64,000 nt of DNA from Tsuneonella deserti. Its GTDB lineage: Bacteria; Pseudomonadota; Alphaproteobacteria; Sphingomonadales; Sphingomonadaceae. Positions 36,472 through 44,908 of the stretch are shown here, piece by piece. The stretch is from positions 1,747,001 through 1,811,000 of the forward strand of contig NZ_BMKL01000001.1 of the NCBI RefSeq assembly GCF_014644315.1. The letters are read 5' to 3'. Below the pieces are notes generated by a model. It saw only the letters and a list, made by a program, of their open reading frames with translations. It had not been told where the DNA came from and did no database searches. The position numbers and the translations under genes were made by a program. Numbering within the stretch: the stretch's first letter is position 1; the number at the start of each line of letters is the position of its first letter.

Positions 36472-37449
36472 CTAGCGCCGGTCGAATTCGGACTGCATCG
36501 CGGCGGGATCGGTGATTCCGCTCGCGATCAGCACCTGCAGCAGGATGCGCGCCTTGGCCGGGCCGAGCGCGCGGGCGGCGACGAAGCCCAGCTCGTCATC
36601 GTCCACTTCGAGGTTGCGATCGACCGAACCCTGGTCGACCCGGCTGGAGCGGACAACGGCCACCTTGGCGGCGGCAAGCGCCTCGATCACCGTTGCCGGC
36701 GCGTTGCCTTGCCCGAGGCCCGCCAGGACGATTCCCTGGGCGCCGCTAGCGAGCGCGCAGCCCACCGTATCGGCCTCCATGCCCGCATAGGCAGTAAGTA
36801 TCATGACCTTGGGCAGGGATTCGGGCCAAGGGAATCGAGCCGGACGACCCAGGCGATCGGCAGGCCCGAACCAGTCGAGCGACGTCGGCGTGACGGTTGC
36901 GATCGGGCCGCGCGGGAAACCGCGGAAGGCCTCGGTCCCACCCGTAGCCGCCTTGCGCACGTCGATCGCAGCAAACACGTGATCGCTCATCACCACCAGC
37001 ACTCCGCGATGAGCCGCCCCGGCGTCCCCAGCGACACGCGCGGCATTGGCGAGGTTGCGCATCCCGTCGCTTCCGACCGCATCGGCGGGCCGCATCGCAC
37101 CGACCAGAACCACCGGTTTTCCTGCCGGTAGCGCCAGATCGAGCAGGAACGCCGTCTCTTCGGCCGTATCGGTGCCGTGAGTGACGATCACTCCGTCCAC
37201 CGCCTCGTCTTCCAGCGCAGCGGTTATTTCGCGGTAGAGCGCATCCCACTCGCGCCAGCCGATGTCCTGCGATCCGATGGCAGCGATTTCCCGCCCGTCG
37301 AATTCCGCATCGATTTCCAACGTTGCCGCTGACGCAAGCAGGTCTTCGACACCGATCTGGCCCGGTCGATATCCGCGCCGCAAAGCCGATCCTGCGCTAC
37401 CGGCAATCGTGCCGCCGGTGGCAAGGATGCGGATACGTGGACGTTTCAT
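36472..37449 (-). CDS. Asparaginase
   Basis: Hydrolyses asparagine to aspartate and ammonia. The 325-residue protein has both threonine motifs of the type I/II family: ILATGGTIAGS near residue 12 (catalytic Thr) and VIVTHGTDTAEETAFLLDL near 90, followed by VVLVGAMRPADAVGSDGMRN. There is no signal peptide, so it is the cytoplasmic form. It is single-gene in layout, convergent with the oxidoreductase gene. Type I versus type II cannot be decided from sequence alone without alignment. Confidence 0.92.
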   Translation of the reverse strand: MKRPRIRILATGGTIAGSAGSALRRGYRPGQIGVEDLLASAATLEIDAEFDGREIAAIGSQDIGWREWDALYREITAALEDEAVDGVIVTHGTDTAEETAFLLDLALPAGKPVVLVGAMRPADAVGSDGMRNLANAARVAGDAGAAHRGVLVVMSDHVFAAIDVRKAATGGTEAFRGFPRGPIATVTPTSLDWFGPADRLGRPARFPWPESLPKVMILTAYAGMEADTVGCALASGAQGIVLAGLGQGNAPATVIEALAAAKVAVVRSSRVDQGSVDRNLEVDDDELGFVAARALGPAKARILLQVLIASGITDPAAMQSEFDRR

Positions 37450-37521
37450 ATTGGGCCCCTACCCGCGATTGACCCGCCGCGCCAACCGGCTAGAAGCGCG
37501 CCTCGCGTGGACCTCTTGCGA

Positions 37522-37597
37522 GGGCGATTAGCTCAGTTGGTAGAGCGCCTCCTTTACACGGAGGATGTCGGCGGTTCGAGCCCGTCATCGCCCACCA
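37522..37597 (+). tRNA. tRNA-Val (anticodon TAC)
   Basis: A full cloverleaf of 76 bases: acceptor GGGCGAT with ATCGCCC, D arm GCTC/GAGC, anticodon arm CCTCC-TTTACAC-GGAGG with anticodon TAC, T arm GGCGG-TTCGAGC-CCGTC (one G-T pair). The 3' CCA is encoded. It ends four bases before the stop of the convergent TlpA-like gene. Confidence 0.97.
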
Positions 37598-37601
37598 CGC
37601 C

Positions 37602-38180
37602 TTAGGTCGAAGGCTCGACAACCTCATCCACCAGGGCCTTCGCCTCCGGACCTTGCCAGTCGAATCCACCGGCGACGCGCGCCACTTCCTGGCCACTGGC
37701 GTCGTAGAGCACCGTGGTCGGCAAGACGCCTTCTCCGCCCAGAGCGGTGCTGAGCGCGTTTTCCCGGTCCAGCCACGGCTCGAGGTGCGCGAATTTGGCC
37801 TGGGCGAAGAATGGCACCACCTTTTCGGCCCCCTGCAGGTCCTGACTGGCGGTCACCACACGCACCTTGCCGTCGTAAGCCGCCGCCAGTGCATCGAGGG
37901 TCGGCATTTCCTCCACGCAGGGCGCACACCACGTGGCCCACAGGTTGAGCAGAACAGGCCTGCCGGCCAGCGCGCCGGTGTTGAGCGCCTTGCCGTCCGG
38001 ATCGGTCAGCGCAACTCCTGGCAGCAGGTCGCCAGCATGGCTGCGGTCGATCTTGCCCGAGAGCGAGGCACCCTGCCCCCGTTCTTGCGGGGGCGCGGGC
38101 TCTTCCTTACTGCACCCGGCCAGCACCAGCACCGAGGCGAGCAGCGTGAGCGACAATCTGAGCGACAAGACGAACTCCAT
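37602..38180 (-). CDS. TlpA/ResA-like thiol-disulfide oxidoreductase, lipoprotein
   Basis: A 192-residue periplasmic thioredoxin-fold protein. The N-terminus is a lipoprotein signal ([20 protein letters not shown] then AGCS), followed by a polar Pro/Glu spacer and the thioredoxin domain with the redox motif [18 protein letters not shown] and the cis-proline loop [15 protein letters not shown]. Such proteins reduce or exchange disulfides, often in cytochrome c maturation; no ccm gene is near. It is divergent from argH and the two starts overlap: either by the palindrome CATG or, more likely, by 35 bases. Confidence 0.9.
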   Translation of the reverse strand: MEFVLSLRLSLTLLASVLVLAGCSKEEPAPPQERGQGASLSGKIDRSHAGDLLPGVALTDPDGKALNTGALAGRPVLLNLWATWCAPCVEEMPTLDALAAAYDGKVRVVTASQDLQGAEKVVPFFAQAKFAHLEPWLDRENALSTALGGEGVLPTTVLYDASGQEVARVAGGFDWQGPEAKALVDEVVEPST

Positions 38181-39555
38181 GTGGGGTGGGCGCTTCGCCG
38201 AGGGGCCTAGCGCGATCATGCGCGAAATCAACGCCTCGATCCCGTTCGACAAGGCGCTCTGGCGGCAGGACATCGCGGCCAGCAAGGCTCACGTCGCCAT
38301 GCTCGCAGCGCAGGGTATTGTCAGCGCGGACGATGCCCGTGCGATCTCCGAAGGGCTCGACCGGGTGGCTGCGGAGTACGAGGTAAACGGGGTACCCGAG
38401 AACCTTGATCTCGAAGACATTCACATGGCGACCGAGAGCCGCCTCGCCGCGCTGATCGGCCCGGCCGCCGGACGCCTGCACACCGCGCGCAGCCGCAACG
38501 ATCAGGTGGCGACCGACTTCCGGCTGTGGGTGCGGGAAGCCTGCGACCAGATCGACGCCGGTCTTGAAGACCTTCAGCGCGCGCTCGTGGGGCGAGCTGA
38601 AGAGCACGCGGGAAGCGTCATGCCCGGCTTTACCCATCTCCAGGCTGCGCAGCCGGTGACCCTGGGCCATCACCTGCTCGCTTATTACGAGATGCTGCGC
38701 CGTGACCGGAGCCGCTTTGCGGATGCACGAACCCGAATGGACGAATGCCCGCTCGGGAGCGCGGCGCTCGCGGGCACCGGCTTTCCGATCGATCGCGACG
38801 CGACTGCACAGGCGCTCGGCTTTGCCCGCCCGACAGCCAATAGCCTCGATGCCGTCTCGGATCGCGACTTCGCGATCGACTACCTTCAGGCAGCCGCCCA
38901 GTGCGCGTTGCACCTGTCTCGCCTGGCCGAGGAGCTGATCCTATGGGCCAGCCAGCCGTTCGGCTTCGTCCGCCTGCCCGACGCACTATCGACAGGCAGT
39001 TCGATCATGCCGCAGAAGAAAAACCCCGATGCTGCCGAGCTTGTGCGTGGCCATGCTGGACGGATCGTCGGCTGTCTCACCAGTCTGATGGTGACGATGA
39101 AGGGCCTCCCGCTCGCCTATTCGAAAGACATGCAGGACGACAAGCCGCCGGTGTTCGAGGCGCATGGCCTGATCGCCCTTTCGATAGCTGCGATGACCGG
39201 CATGGTAACGGATGCGACCTTCCGCACCGACCGGATGCGCGCGGCAGCAGAATTGGGCTATGCCACCGCGACTGATCTGGCCGACCGCCTCGTGCGGCAT
39301 GCCGATGTGCCATTCCGCGAGGCGCACCACATCACCGGCGCCGCGGTCAAGCTCGCCGAGAGCAGGGGCGTGGCGCTCGACGCACTCTCGCTCGCGGAAT
39401 TGCAGGCCGTCGATCCGCGCATCGATGCCGCGGTTCACGAAGCCCTGTCGGTCGATGCCTCGGTCGCTGCTCGCGCAAGCTATGGCGGCACCGCCCCGCT
39501 GCGGGTAAGGGAACAGGTAGCCGCGGCGCGCAAGGCGCTGGGCATGGAGTCGTGA
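38146..39555 (+). CDS. argH: Argininosuccinate lyase
   Basis: Last step of arginine synthesis, splitting argininosuccinate into arginine and fumarate. The protein has [69 protein letters not shown] and the fumarase-family signature [21 protein letters not shown] 38146 gives [17 protein letters not shown], the usual N-terminal form (469 residues), and overlaps the divergent TlpA-like gene by 35 bases; ATG 38179 would lose 11 residues. The gene order argH-lptM-lysA is widely kept. Confidence 0.95.
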   Translation: MSDNLSDKTNSMWGGRFAEGPSAIMREINASIPFDKALWRQDIAASKAHVAMLAAQGIVSADDARAISEGLDRVAAEYEVNGVPENLDLEDIHMATESRLAALIGPAAGRLHTARSRNDQVATDFRLWVREACDQIDAGLEDLQRALVGRAEEHAGSVMPGFTHLQAAQPVTLGHHLLAYYEMLRRDRSRFADARTRMDECPLGSAALAGTGFPIDRDATAQALGFARPTANSLDAVSDRDFAIDYLQAAAQCALHLSRLAEELILWASQPFGFVRLPDALSTGSSIMPQKKNPDAAELVRGHAGRIVGCLTSLMVTMKGLPLAYSKDMQDDKPPVFEAHGLIALSIAAMTGMVTDATFRTDRMRAAAELGYATATDLADRLVRHADVPFREAHHITGAAVKLAESRGVALDALSLAELQAVDPRIDAAVHEALSVDASVAARASYGGTAPLRVREQVAAARKALGMES

Positions 39556-39791
39556 TGCGCCGCCTTGTTTTCCCTGCTGCCGTTCTGCTGCTCGCCGCCT
39601 GCGGGCAGAAGACCGATCTGGAGCCGCTCGCCGGACACTCCCTGCCGCCGGCGCCGCTGGGAGCCAAGGCGCAGCCCGACTCCGAAAAGCTGCTTGAACT
39701 CGACCCCCTCGCCGCGCCGCCGCGTTCGGTCGAACTGCGCAAGCGCTCGGAGGAGCGGCAGGACGATCCATTCGATCTCCCGCCTGAGTGA
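39555..39791 (+). CDS. Small lipoprotein, LptM-like
   Basis: A 78-residue lipoprotein between argH and lys[21 protein letters not shown] is a signal peptide with lipobox LAAC and then CGQKTDLEPL, the start found in the YifL/LptM family, which in E. coli helps LptD fold. The rest is a proline-rich, charged tail ending DPFDLPPE. It overlaps the argH stop by one base (TGATG). Relation to LptM is by gene position (next to lysA) and the GQKGPL-like motif; low sequence similarity makes the call moderate. Confidence 0.75.
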   Translation: MRRLVFPAAVLLLAACGQKTDLEPLAGHSLPPAPLGAKAQPDSEKLLELDPLAAPPRSVELRKRSEERQDDPFDLPPE

Positions 39792-39869
39792 CGCGCCAAT
39801 GTCTTGGCATGCCCAGGCAAGCATCGCTTGCTCGACTCGCTCGCTGCCAAACGGCTAAGCGCACGGCCG

Positions 39870-41129
39870 ATGGACCATTTTCAATTCCGTGACGGCGTTC
39901 TGCATGCGGAGGACGTACCGCTACCCGCGATTGCTGAAGCGGTCGGCACCCCCGTTTACGTTTATTCCCGGGCCACGCTGATCCGCCATGCCAAGGTGTT
40001 TCGTGAGGCGCTTTCCCTTCTCGACAACGCCCATATCGCCTTCGCGGTGAAGGCGAACCCCAACCTTGCAGTGCTCAAGGTGCTGGGGGATGAGGGGCTC
40101 GGCGCGGACGTAGTTTCCGGCGGTGAATTGACCCGCGCGCTGGCGGCCGGGATTGCGCCTTCGGAAATCGTTTTCTCTGGTGTGGGAAAGACCCATGCCG
40201 AGCTCATTCAGGGTATCGAAGCCGGCATCGGCCAGTTCAATCTCGAGTCGGAGGAGGAGGGCTACGAGCTGTCGCTGATCGCGCAGCGGCTCGGGCAGCG
40301 GATTCCCTGCGCCTTGCGGGTGAATCCGGATGTCGATGCGCGCACTCATGAGAAGATTTCCACCGGGAGAGCGGAAAACAAGTTCGGCGTGCCACTCGAT
40401 CGGGCGACGGAAATCTACGCCGCGCTGTCCGCCGAGCCGGGGCTCGAAATGCGCGGCATCGCGGTGCATATCGGAAGCCAGCTAACCAGCATGGAACCGC
40501 TCGAAACGGCCTTCGGGAAAGTAGGCGCACTGATTGCCGAGTTGCGGGCTCACGGATGCCGCGTGACGCACGCCGATCTAGGAGGCGGATTGGGCGTTCC
40601 GTACCGCAAGGACGAATCCACGCCGTCGCCGGCCGAATACGGCGCGATGGTGGCGCGCGTGACCCGGGGTTGGGACGTCCGCCTGTCGTTCGAACCGGGG
40701 CGAGTCATCACGGGCAACGCCGGAGTGCTGCTCACCCGGGTGATCCGCACCAAGCGCAGCGGCAACGGTCCACCATTCGTGGTCGTCGATGCCGCAATGA
40801 ACGATCTCGCTCGGCCGGCGATGTACGGCGCCTGGCACGATTTCGATGCGGTAACGCCCACCGGCGAGCGGATGACCGCGCACATCGTCGGCCCCATCTG
40901 CGAGACGGGCGACACCTTCGCGATGGACCGCGAGATCGACGCGGTAGCTGCGGGCGACCTGGCGGTCTTCCGCACGGCGGGAGCGTACGGCGCCACGATG
41001 GCTTCCAGTTACAACAGCCGCGGGTTCGTACCGGAGGTGCTGGTCGATGGTGGCCGGTTCGCGGTCGTCGCGGACCGAATTGCGCCTGCAGAAATTCTGG
41101 AAGCGGAGCGTGTCCCCGAGTGGCTCTGA
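39870..41129 (+). CDS. lysA: Diaminopimelate decarboxylase
   Basis: Makes lysine from meso-diaminopimelate with PLP. The 419-residue protein has the PLP lysine K61 (FAVKANPNLAVLKVL), the HIGSQL motif, DLGGGLGVPY, FEPGRVITGNAGVLLT, and the C-terminal CETGDTFAMDREI and YGATMASSYNSRGF motifs of the ornithine/DAP decarboxylase family. It follows the small lipoprotein by 78 bases and overlaps the siroheme gene by ten bases, so all are on one message. Confidence 0.96.
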   Translation: MDHFQFRDGVLHAEDVPLPAIAEAVGTPVYVYSRATLIRHAKVFREALSLLDNAHIAFAVKANPNLAVLKVLGDEGLGADVVSGGELTRALAAGIAPSEIVFSGVGKTHAELIQGIEAGIGQFNLESEEEGYELSLIAQRLGQRIPCALRVNPDVDARTHEKISTGRAENKFGVPLDRATEIYAALSAEPGLEMRGIAVHIGSQLTSMEPLETAFGKVGALIAELRAHGCRVTHADLGGGLGVPYRKDESTPSPAEYGAMVARVTRGWDVRLSFEPGRVITGNAGVLLTRVIRTKRSGNGPPFVVVDAAMNDLARPAMYGAWHDFDAVTPTGERMTAHIVGPICETGDTFAMDREIDAVAAGDLAVFRTAGAYGATMASSYNSRGFVPEVLVDGGRFAVVADRIAPAEILEAERVPEWL

Positions 41130-41914
41130 GCAGCCTGCCGCTGTTCCACCGCTTGAACGGTGCGCGCGTAGTGGTGATCGGCACAGGCGCGGCGGCCGAG
41201 GCCAAGCGGCGCCTGCTTGAACGGGCCGGCGCTATCTGTTGCGGTGAGCCCGAAGCGCATCACGCCCGGATGGCGTTCGTGACACTGGAAGACCGGCGTG
41301 AGGCTCGGGCAGCCGCCTTGCGGCTGAAGTCGAAGGGTCTTCTCGTCAATGTCGCAGACCGACCGGACTTGTGCGATTTCACCCTGCCAAGTGTAGTAGA
41401 GCGCGGGCCCGTGGTAATCGCGGTGGGAACCGGCGGAGCCTCGGCCGGGCTTGCCAAGCAGCTGCGCCTGCGGCTCGAAACCCTGCTTCCGCACTCGCTC
41501 GGACGACTGGCTGAAGGTCTTTCGGCCGCCCGGGACCGGTTGCGAGCAAGGTGGCCGGACGCAAGCGAGCGCCGGCGGGCGCTAGATAGCGCGCTCACGA
41601 GCGGCGGAATACTTGACCCCCTGCGGGAGGATTCGGCCGATGCGCTCGACGGCTGGCTCGCAAGCTCGCCCGAGCCAGTGGGAACGCGCACGGTGGAAAT
41701 CGTTCTGCTCAGCGATGATCCGGACGACCTCACCCTGCGCCAGGCGCGCTGGCTCGGGGAAGCCGACTTGATACTCCATGACGCCGGAGTTCCGGATGGC
41801 ATCCTCAATCGCGCCCGCGCCGACGCTGAGCGGGGCCCAATCACTCGGTCAGTGTCGCAACCGTCCGGCCTGTGCGTGGTGGTTCGAGCTGTGGGCTCCG
41901 CCAGCGGGGACTGA
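41120..41914 (+). CDS. Precorrin-2 dehydrogenase/ferrochelatase-like protein with vestigial methylase domain
   Basis: A 264-residue CysG-like protein. The N-terminal Rossmann part has ARVVVIGTGAAAEAKRRLLE, LVNVADRPDLCDFTLPSVVE and VVIAVGTGGASAGLAKQLRL, as in precorrin-2 dehydrogenase (SirC/Met8). The last 60 residues (VEIVLLSDDPDDLTLRQARW and LGEADLILHDAGVP) align with the start of the uroporphyrinogen methyltransferase domain, but the SAM loop GAGPGDP reads LLSDDPDD and the rest of the domain is missing. GTG 41120 overlaps lysA. The methylase function is supplied by cobA at the end of this window. The chelatase part may be intact or not; no test is possible here. Confidence 0.82.
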   Translation: MALSSLPLFHRLNGARVVVIGTGAAAEAKRRLLERAGAICCGEPEAHHARMAFVTLEDRREARAAALRLKSKGLLVNVADRPDLCDFTLPSVVERGPVVIAVGTGGASAGLAKQLRLRLETLLPHSLGRLAEGLSAARDRLRARWPDASERRRALDSALTSGGILDPLREDSADALDGWLASSPEPVGTRTVEIVLLSDDPDDLTLRQARWLGEADLILHDAGVPDGILNRARADAERGPITRSVSQPSGLCVVVRAVGSASGD

Positions 41915-42370
41915 TCAGGCCAGGGTGAACAGGTCGGTGTGACCGAAGCCTTTCGTGTAATCGAGCAGCGAGATCACCCGGGGCATGACCCGGTAGATCC
42001 GCACGGCTTCGGGCGGCGGCATGGCCATGCCCGAATTGGCGTCGGCGGAATACCGGCTCGCCAGCAGTTGCATGATCCGCTCGCCTTCGGCGTGATCGCT
42101 TACTGGCTCGGCTTGGGCAGCCATCGAGAGCCCCCTGATCGCCATGATGTTATCGGTGTCGTGGTCGATCGTCAGCGATAGCCGGTTGTCGCGCTGCAGG
42201 TTGCGCGCTTTCTGACTGTCGAGGCCACACAGGAAATACAGCGTGAGATCTTCGCTCGCGTACTCCACGGTGGTCGCCTGCGGCCATCCGTCAGGCCGCA
42301 CCGTGGCCACCGTCATGATCCTGTTTTCCTGGAGCAATGCCAGTATCCTGGCGCGCGCGGCTTGGTCCAT
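41915..42370 (-). CDS. Pyridoxamine 5'-phosphate oxidase-family (FMN-binding split barrel) protein
   Basis: A 151-residue split-barrel protein. MTVATVRPDGWPQATTVEYA is the usual first strand pair, followed by LYFLCGLDSQKARNLQRD, SLTIDHDTDNIMAIRGLSM and a helix. Members bind FMN or F420 and carry out small redox steps or act as regulators; none is assignable. Its stop abuts the siroheme gene stop (TGATCA). It lies alone between other regulators. Confidence 0.82.
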   Translation of the reverse strand: MDQAARARILALLQENRIMTVATVRPDGWPQATTVEYASEDLTLYFLCGLDSQKARNLQRDNRLSLTIDHDTDNIMAIRGLSMAAQAEPVSDHAEGERIMQLLASRYSADANSGMAMPPPEAVRIYRVMPRVISLLDYTKGFGHTDLFTLA

Positions 42371-42504
42371 CTTCCCCGCCGGGCAACGACCCGCTGAGGC
42401 CTTTGCTCAGGCGCTCGCGAATCTTCGGGATAACGTGCGTCCCCAACCGATCGGGTGGAATCGGTAAATGCCCGAAGCCGCTTCGGGCGCGACCGGATGC
42501 AGTA

Positions 42505-42951
42505 TCAGGCCGCGCCGACAGACTGGAGGCGACTGAGAAGCGCTGCCTCGTCGAAGGGCTTGATGACATATTCGTCGGCGCCCGCCTCGATACCCTTGTG
42601 TATGTCCTTGGCGCCCGAGTTGGTGGTGCAGAAAACGACCTTGGGCGGACGGGCGGAAGGAATCGCGCGCAGGGCGGTAACGAATTCGATGCCGCTCATG
42701 ACCGGCATGTTCCAGTCGGTGATGACGAGGTCCGGCATCGCCGCGCGGCATCGGGCGAGACCTTCCTCGCCGTTTTCCGCCTCGATCACCGCATAGCCGA
42801 GCGTTTCCACAATCCGGCGCGAGACCTTTCGTATCATCCGGGAATCGTCGACCAGGAGGCAGGTGCGCTGCGCCGGCTGCTGAAGCGGTGCCACGGAGTC
42901 GGGTTCGGCAATAGCAGCCCTCGGCGGAATTCCCCCGGAAGCCCCGTGCAT
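42505..42951 (-). CDS. Stand-alone receiver-domain response regulator
   Basis: A 148-residue CheY-type protein. After an N-terminal 28-residue extension the receiver begins TCLLVDDSRMIRKVSRRIV, with acidic pair DD, phospho-acceptor in LVITDWNMPVMSGIEFV, the T/S loop FCTTNSGAKDIHKGIEAGAD and the conserved K in YVIKPFDEAALLSRL. It lacks any output domain, so it would act by protein contact, for example at a flagellar switch or histidine phosphotransfer protein. Which kinase it serves is unknown. The short hypothetical gene upstream ends eight bases before its ATG. Confidence 0.9.
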   Translation of the reverse strand: MHGASGGIPPRAAIAEPDSVAPLQQPAQRTCLLVDDSRMIRKVSRRIVETLGYAVIEAENGEEGLARCRAAMPDLVITDWNMPVMSGIEFVTALRAIPSARPPKVVFCTTNSGAKDIHKGIEAGADEYVIKPFDEAALLSRLQSVGAA

Positions 42952-42959
42952 TCGCTTGA

Positions 42960-43274
42960 TCAGACTGTGTATGGCACGAACTCCTCTTCACCGAACACCG
43001 CCCGCGAATCGGCGAAGCTGGTATCCCCGATCGGCCTTTGGGCAGGCACAGCGGTTGCGGCGGCCTTTTCGGTCGGGGTCATGCAGACATGGAGATAGGG
43101 CACCCAGATGTCGCCATACTCGGCCTTCTGGTACCACAGGTCGAGCACGTCGTAGCTCGCCCAGCATCCGTCGGGTTCCCGCAGGCGCACACCCTCGCCG
43201 ATGCGCGGCACAGCCGCGAAACGTATGCGGTGCTGCGTCTGATGCGTTTCGTTCTGGATTTCGATTTCGATCAA
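42960..43274 (-). CDS. Hypothetical protein, 104 residues
   Basis: I do not recognise this protein. It has a TTG start (MIEIEIQNETHQTQHRIRFA) with a stop codon shortly upstream in frame, so no better start exists unless translation begins at a later GTG. It contains VPRIGEGVRLREPDGCWASY, a hydrophobic-aromatic segment DVLDLWYQKAEYGDIWVPYL, and a polar tail with EEFVPYTV. The early part looks beta-rich. It precedes the receiver gene by eight bases on the same strand, so the two may be coexpressed; a role in signalling is only positional. Confidence 0.55.
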   Translation of the reverse strand: MIEIEIQNETHQTQHRIRFAAVPRIGEGVRLREPDGCWASYDVLDLWYQKAEYGDIWVPYLHVCMTPTEKAAATAVPAQRPIGDTSFADSRAVFGEEEFVPYTV

Positions 43275-43366
43275 AGCGTCACGCCCCTAACGACTAGCCT
43301 GGAGCGTAGAGGGAATTGGTTGCCGAAGTTTCAACGCCGGCGGCGCGGCCACTTTGCCCGGACCCG

Positions 43367-44335
43367 TCAGGCGAGCAGCCTGGCATCCTTCCCCAGTTCG
43401 TGGAAATAGCGGGCCATCGCCTCGGCCGCCTTGTCCGACAGCTCGATGAAGGCGCGACGACGATCGGTCTCGTCCTCGATCCGCTCGAGCAGGCCTGCCT
43501 CTACCATCTGGCTGATCCAGCGCAGTGCTGTCGTCGGCGGGACGCCGCTGGCGATGCACAGCGATGTGACCGAGACTCGCGTGTGCTCAACCCGCGCGGC
43601 GGTGAGATCGAGCAGGATGTCCCATGCGGGATCGGCAAAGAGTTCCCCGTCGATGAACTGCGAGCGGAGCTGTCGATGGCGGATGATCAGGCGTACGAGA
43701 CGGGCGTCTGGCAATGGCGGACGAGGCGTGCGCATGAACTTGCGATCCCCTTCCCCCGCGCCGTTGAACGTATCCGACGGGCTTCCCAGTCGCAGGCCGG
43801 CGCCTTCGCCCGAAGACAGGCGATCGAGCTGCGCCGCGATCTGCCCTACCTGCTCGGTCAGACGCAGCAATGTGACCCGGTCGCTTTCGCTCAGTTCGCG
43901 CACGCCCATGTGCCGCACCTTGGCCAAGGCGCGCGCAAGGGCAATTACGCGTTCGCCCTTAGTCGGCTCGACCAGGATGTCCGCGTCGGACTGGCCGAGG
44001 CACCCGAACACCGCGTCGAGCGCCGACAGAGTCGTCGAGACCACAAGTCTCGCCCCCTCGCGCGCCGCGCGCATATCGAGATGGACCAAGGCGGCCAGCG
44101 TCGCCCCGTCCTGCACCGGGCAATCGACCACGAGCACGTCTGCCGGAAATGGCGGAGGAGCCTGGTCGAGCTCGGCCAGAAGATCGTAATCGAGCAGGAC
44201 CCAGCCGACCGCTTCGGCCGCTTCGCGAATCAGTGCGGTGGTCGCGGGGCGGGCGGAATAGACCCCGGCGCAGAACGCCTCACCGGAATCGACAACGCTC
44301 GTTTCGTCCGCATAGACGAAGTTGGCCTGCGCCAT
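43367..44335 (-). CDS. Winged-helix (MarR-like) regulator with a receiver-like N-terminal domain
   Basis: A 322-residue protein. The N-terminal half shows three hydrophobic strands ending in positions usual for a receiver fold: DVLVVDCPVQDG, ARLVVSTTLSALDAVFG and ADILVEPTKGERVIALARAL, but the acidic pocket and standard lysine are altered. A helical linker (RLTEQVGQIAAQLDRLSSGE) leads to a C-terminal MarR-type wing (VTSLCIASGVPPTTALRWI, LLERIEDETDRRRAFIELSD). It is likely a DNA-binding regulator that senses by protein or ligand contact. ATG 44335 is preferred; an earlier codon at 44395 would add 20 residues. Confidence 0.75.
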   Translation of the reverse strand: MAQANFVYADETSVVDSGEAFCAGVYSARPATTALIREAAEAVGWVLLDYDLLAELDQAPPPFPADVLVVDCPVQDGATLAALVHLDMRAAREGARLVVSTTLSALDAVFGCLGQSDADILVEPTKGERVIALARALAKVRHMGVRELSESDRVTLLRLTEQVGQIAAQLDRLSSGEGAGLRLGSPSDTFNGAGEGDRKFMRTPRPPLPDARLVRLIIRHRQLRSQFIDGELFADPAWDILLDLTAARVEHTRVSVTSLCIASGVPPTTALRWISQMVEAGLLERIEDETDRRRAFIELSDKAAEAMARYFHELGKDARLLA

Positions 44336-44398
44336 GTGTGGGAATTCTCCGTGCGACCTGCCGAACAGGTGTAGAACATTAGCCCGTCGAGTCAACGA

Positions 44399-44908
44399 TC
44401 AGGGGCGAATGACGATAGGCGTGCCGTCCGGTATCGCGCTCCAGAGCACCTCGATCTGCGCGTTGGAAACCGCGATGCAACCGTCGGTCCAATCCCCCGG
44501 CACGCGCGCGCCGCGATCTGCGCCGTCGAAGCCGTTCGGTTGGCCGTGAATGAAGATTTCTCCTCCGGGCGATTGGCCGCCCGCTTCGGCCAAGGCGCGG
44601 TCGGCGGCGTTCGGATAGGAGATGTGCAGGCTGAGGTGATAGGCGCTGCGCGGATTGCGATAGTCGATCGTATAGCGCCCTTCCGGCGTGCGCTCGTCCC
44701 CCTCAAATTGCTTGTGCCCCTGCGGCGAAGCGCCGAATTGCAGCCCGGTGAAGGTCTGGAGCGGCCTCCCCGCCCGCATCAGCACAAGCGTCCTGTCCGA
44801 TTTGTCGACCAGCACGAGATCGGCCGGCCCGAGGGGCAACTTCTCGCGCACCGGGGCGCATGAGCCCACCACCAAGGCCGCAGCCGTGATGGCGAGCCGC
44901 CAGCGCAT
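44399..44908 (-). CDS. L,D-transpeptidase (YkuD)
   Basis: A 169-residue cell-wall enzyme that would make 3-3 crosslinks or attach lipoproteins. The signal sequence ([20 protein letters not shown]) carries a possible lipobox (VGSC). The YkuD domain has LVLVDKSDRTLVLMRAGRPL, RTPEGRYTID, IFIHGQPNG and the catalytic motif DWTDGCIAVSN with its cysteine. The ATG overlaps the purA stop (ATGA). Operon coupling with purA is odd in function but frequent in compact genomes. Acts in the periplasm. Confidence 0.9.
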   Translation of the reverse strand: MRWRLAITAAALVVGSCAPVREKLPLGPADLVLVDKSDRTLVLMRAGRPLQTFTGLQFGASPQGHKQFEGDERTPEGRYTIDYRNPRSAYHLSLHISYPNAADRALAEAGGQSPGGEIFIHGQPNGFDGADRGARVPGDWTDGCIAVSNAQIEVLWSAIPDGTPIVIRP

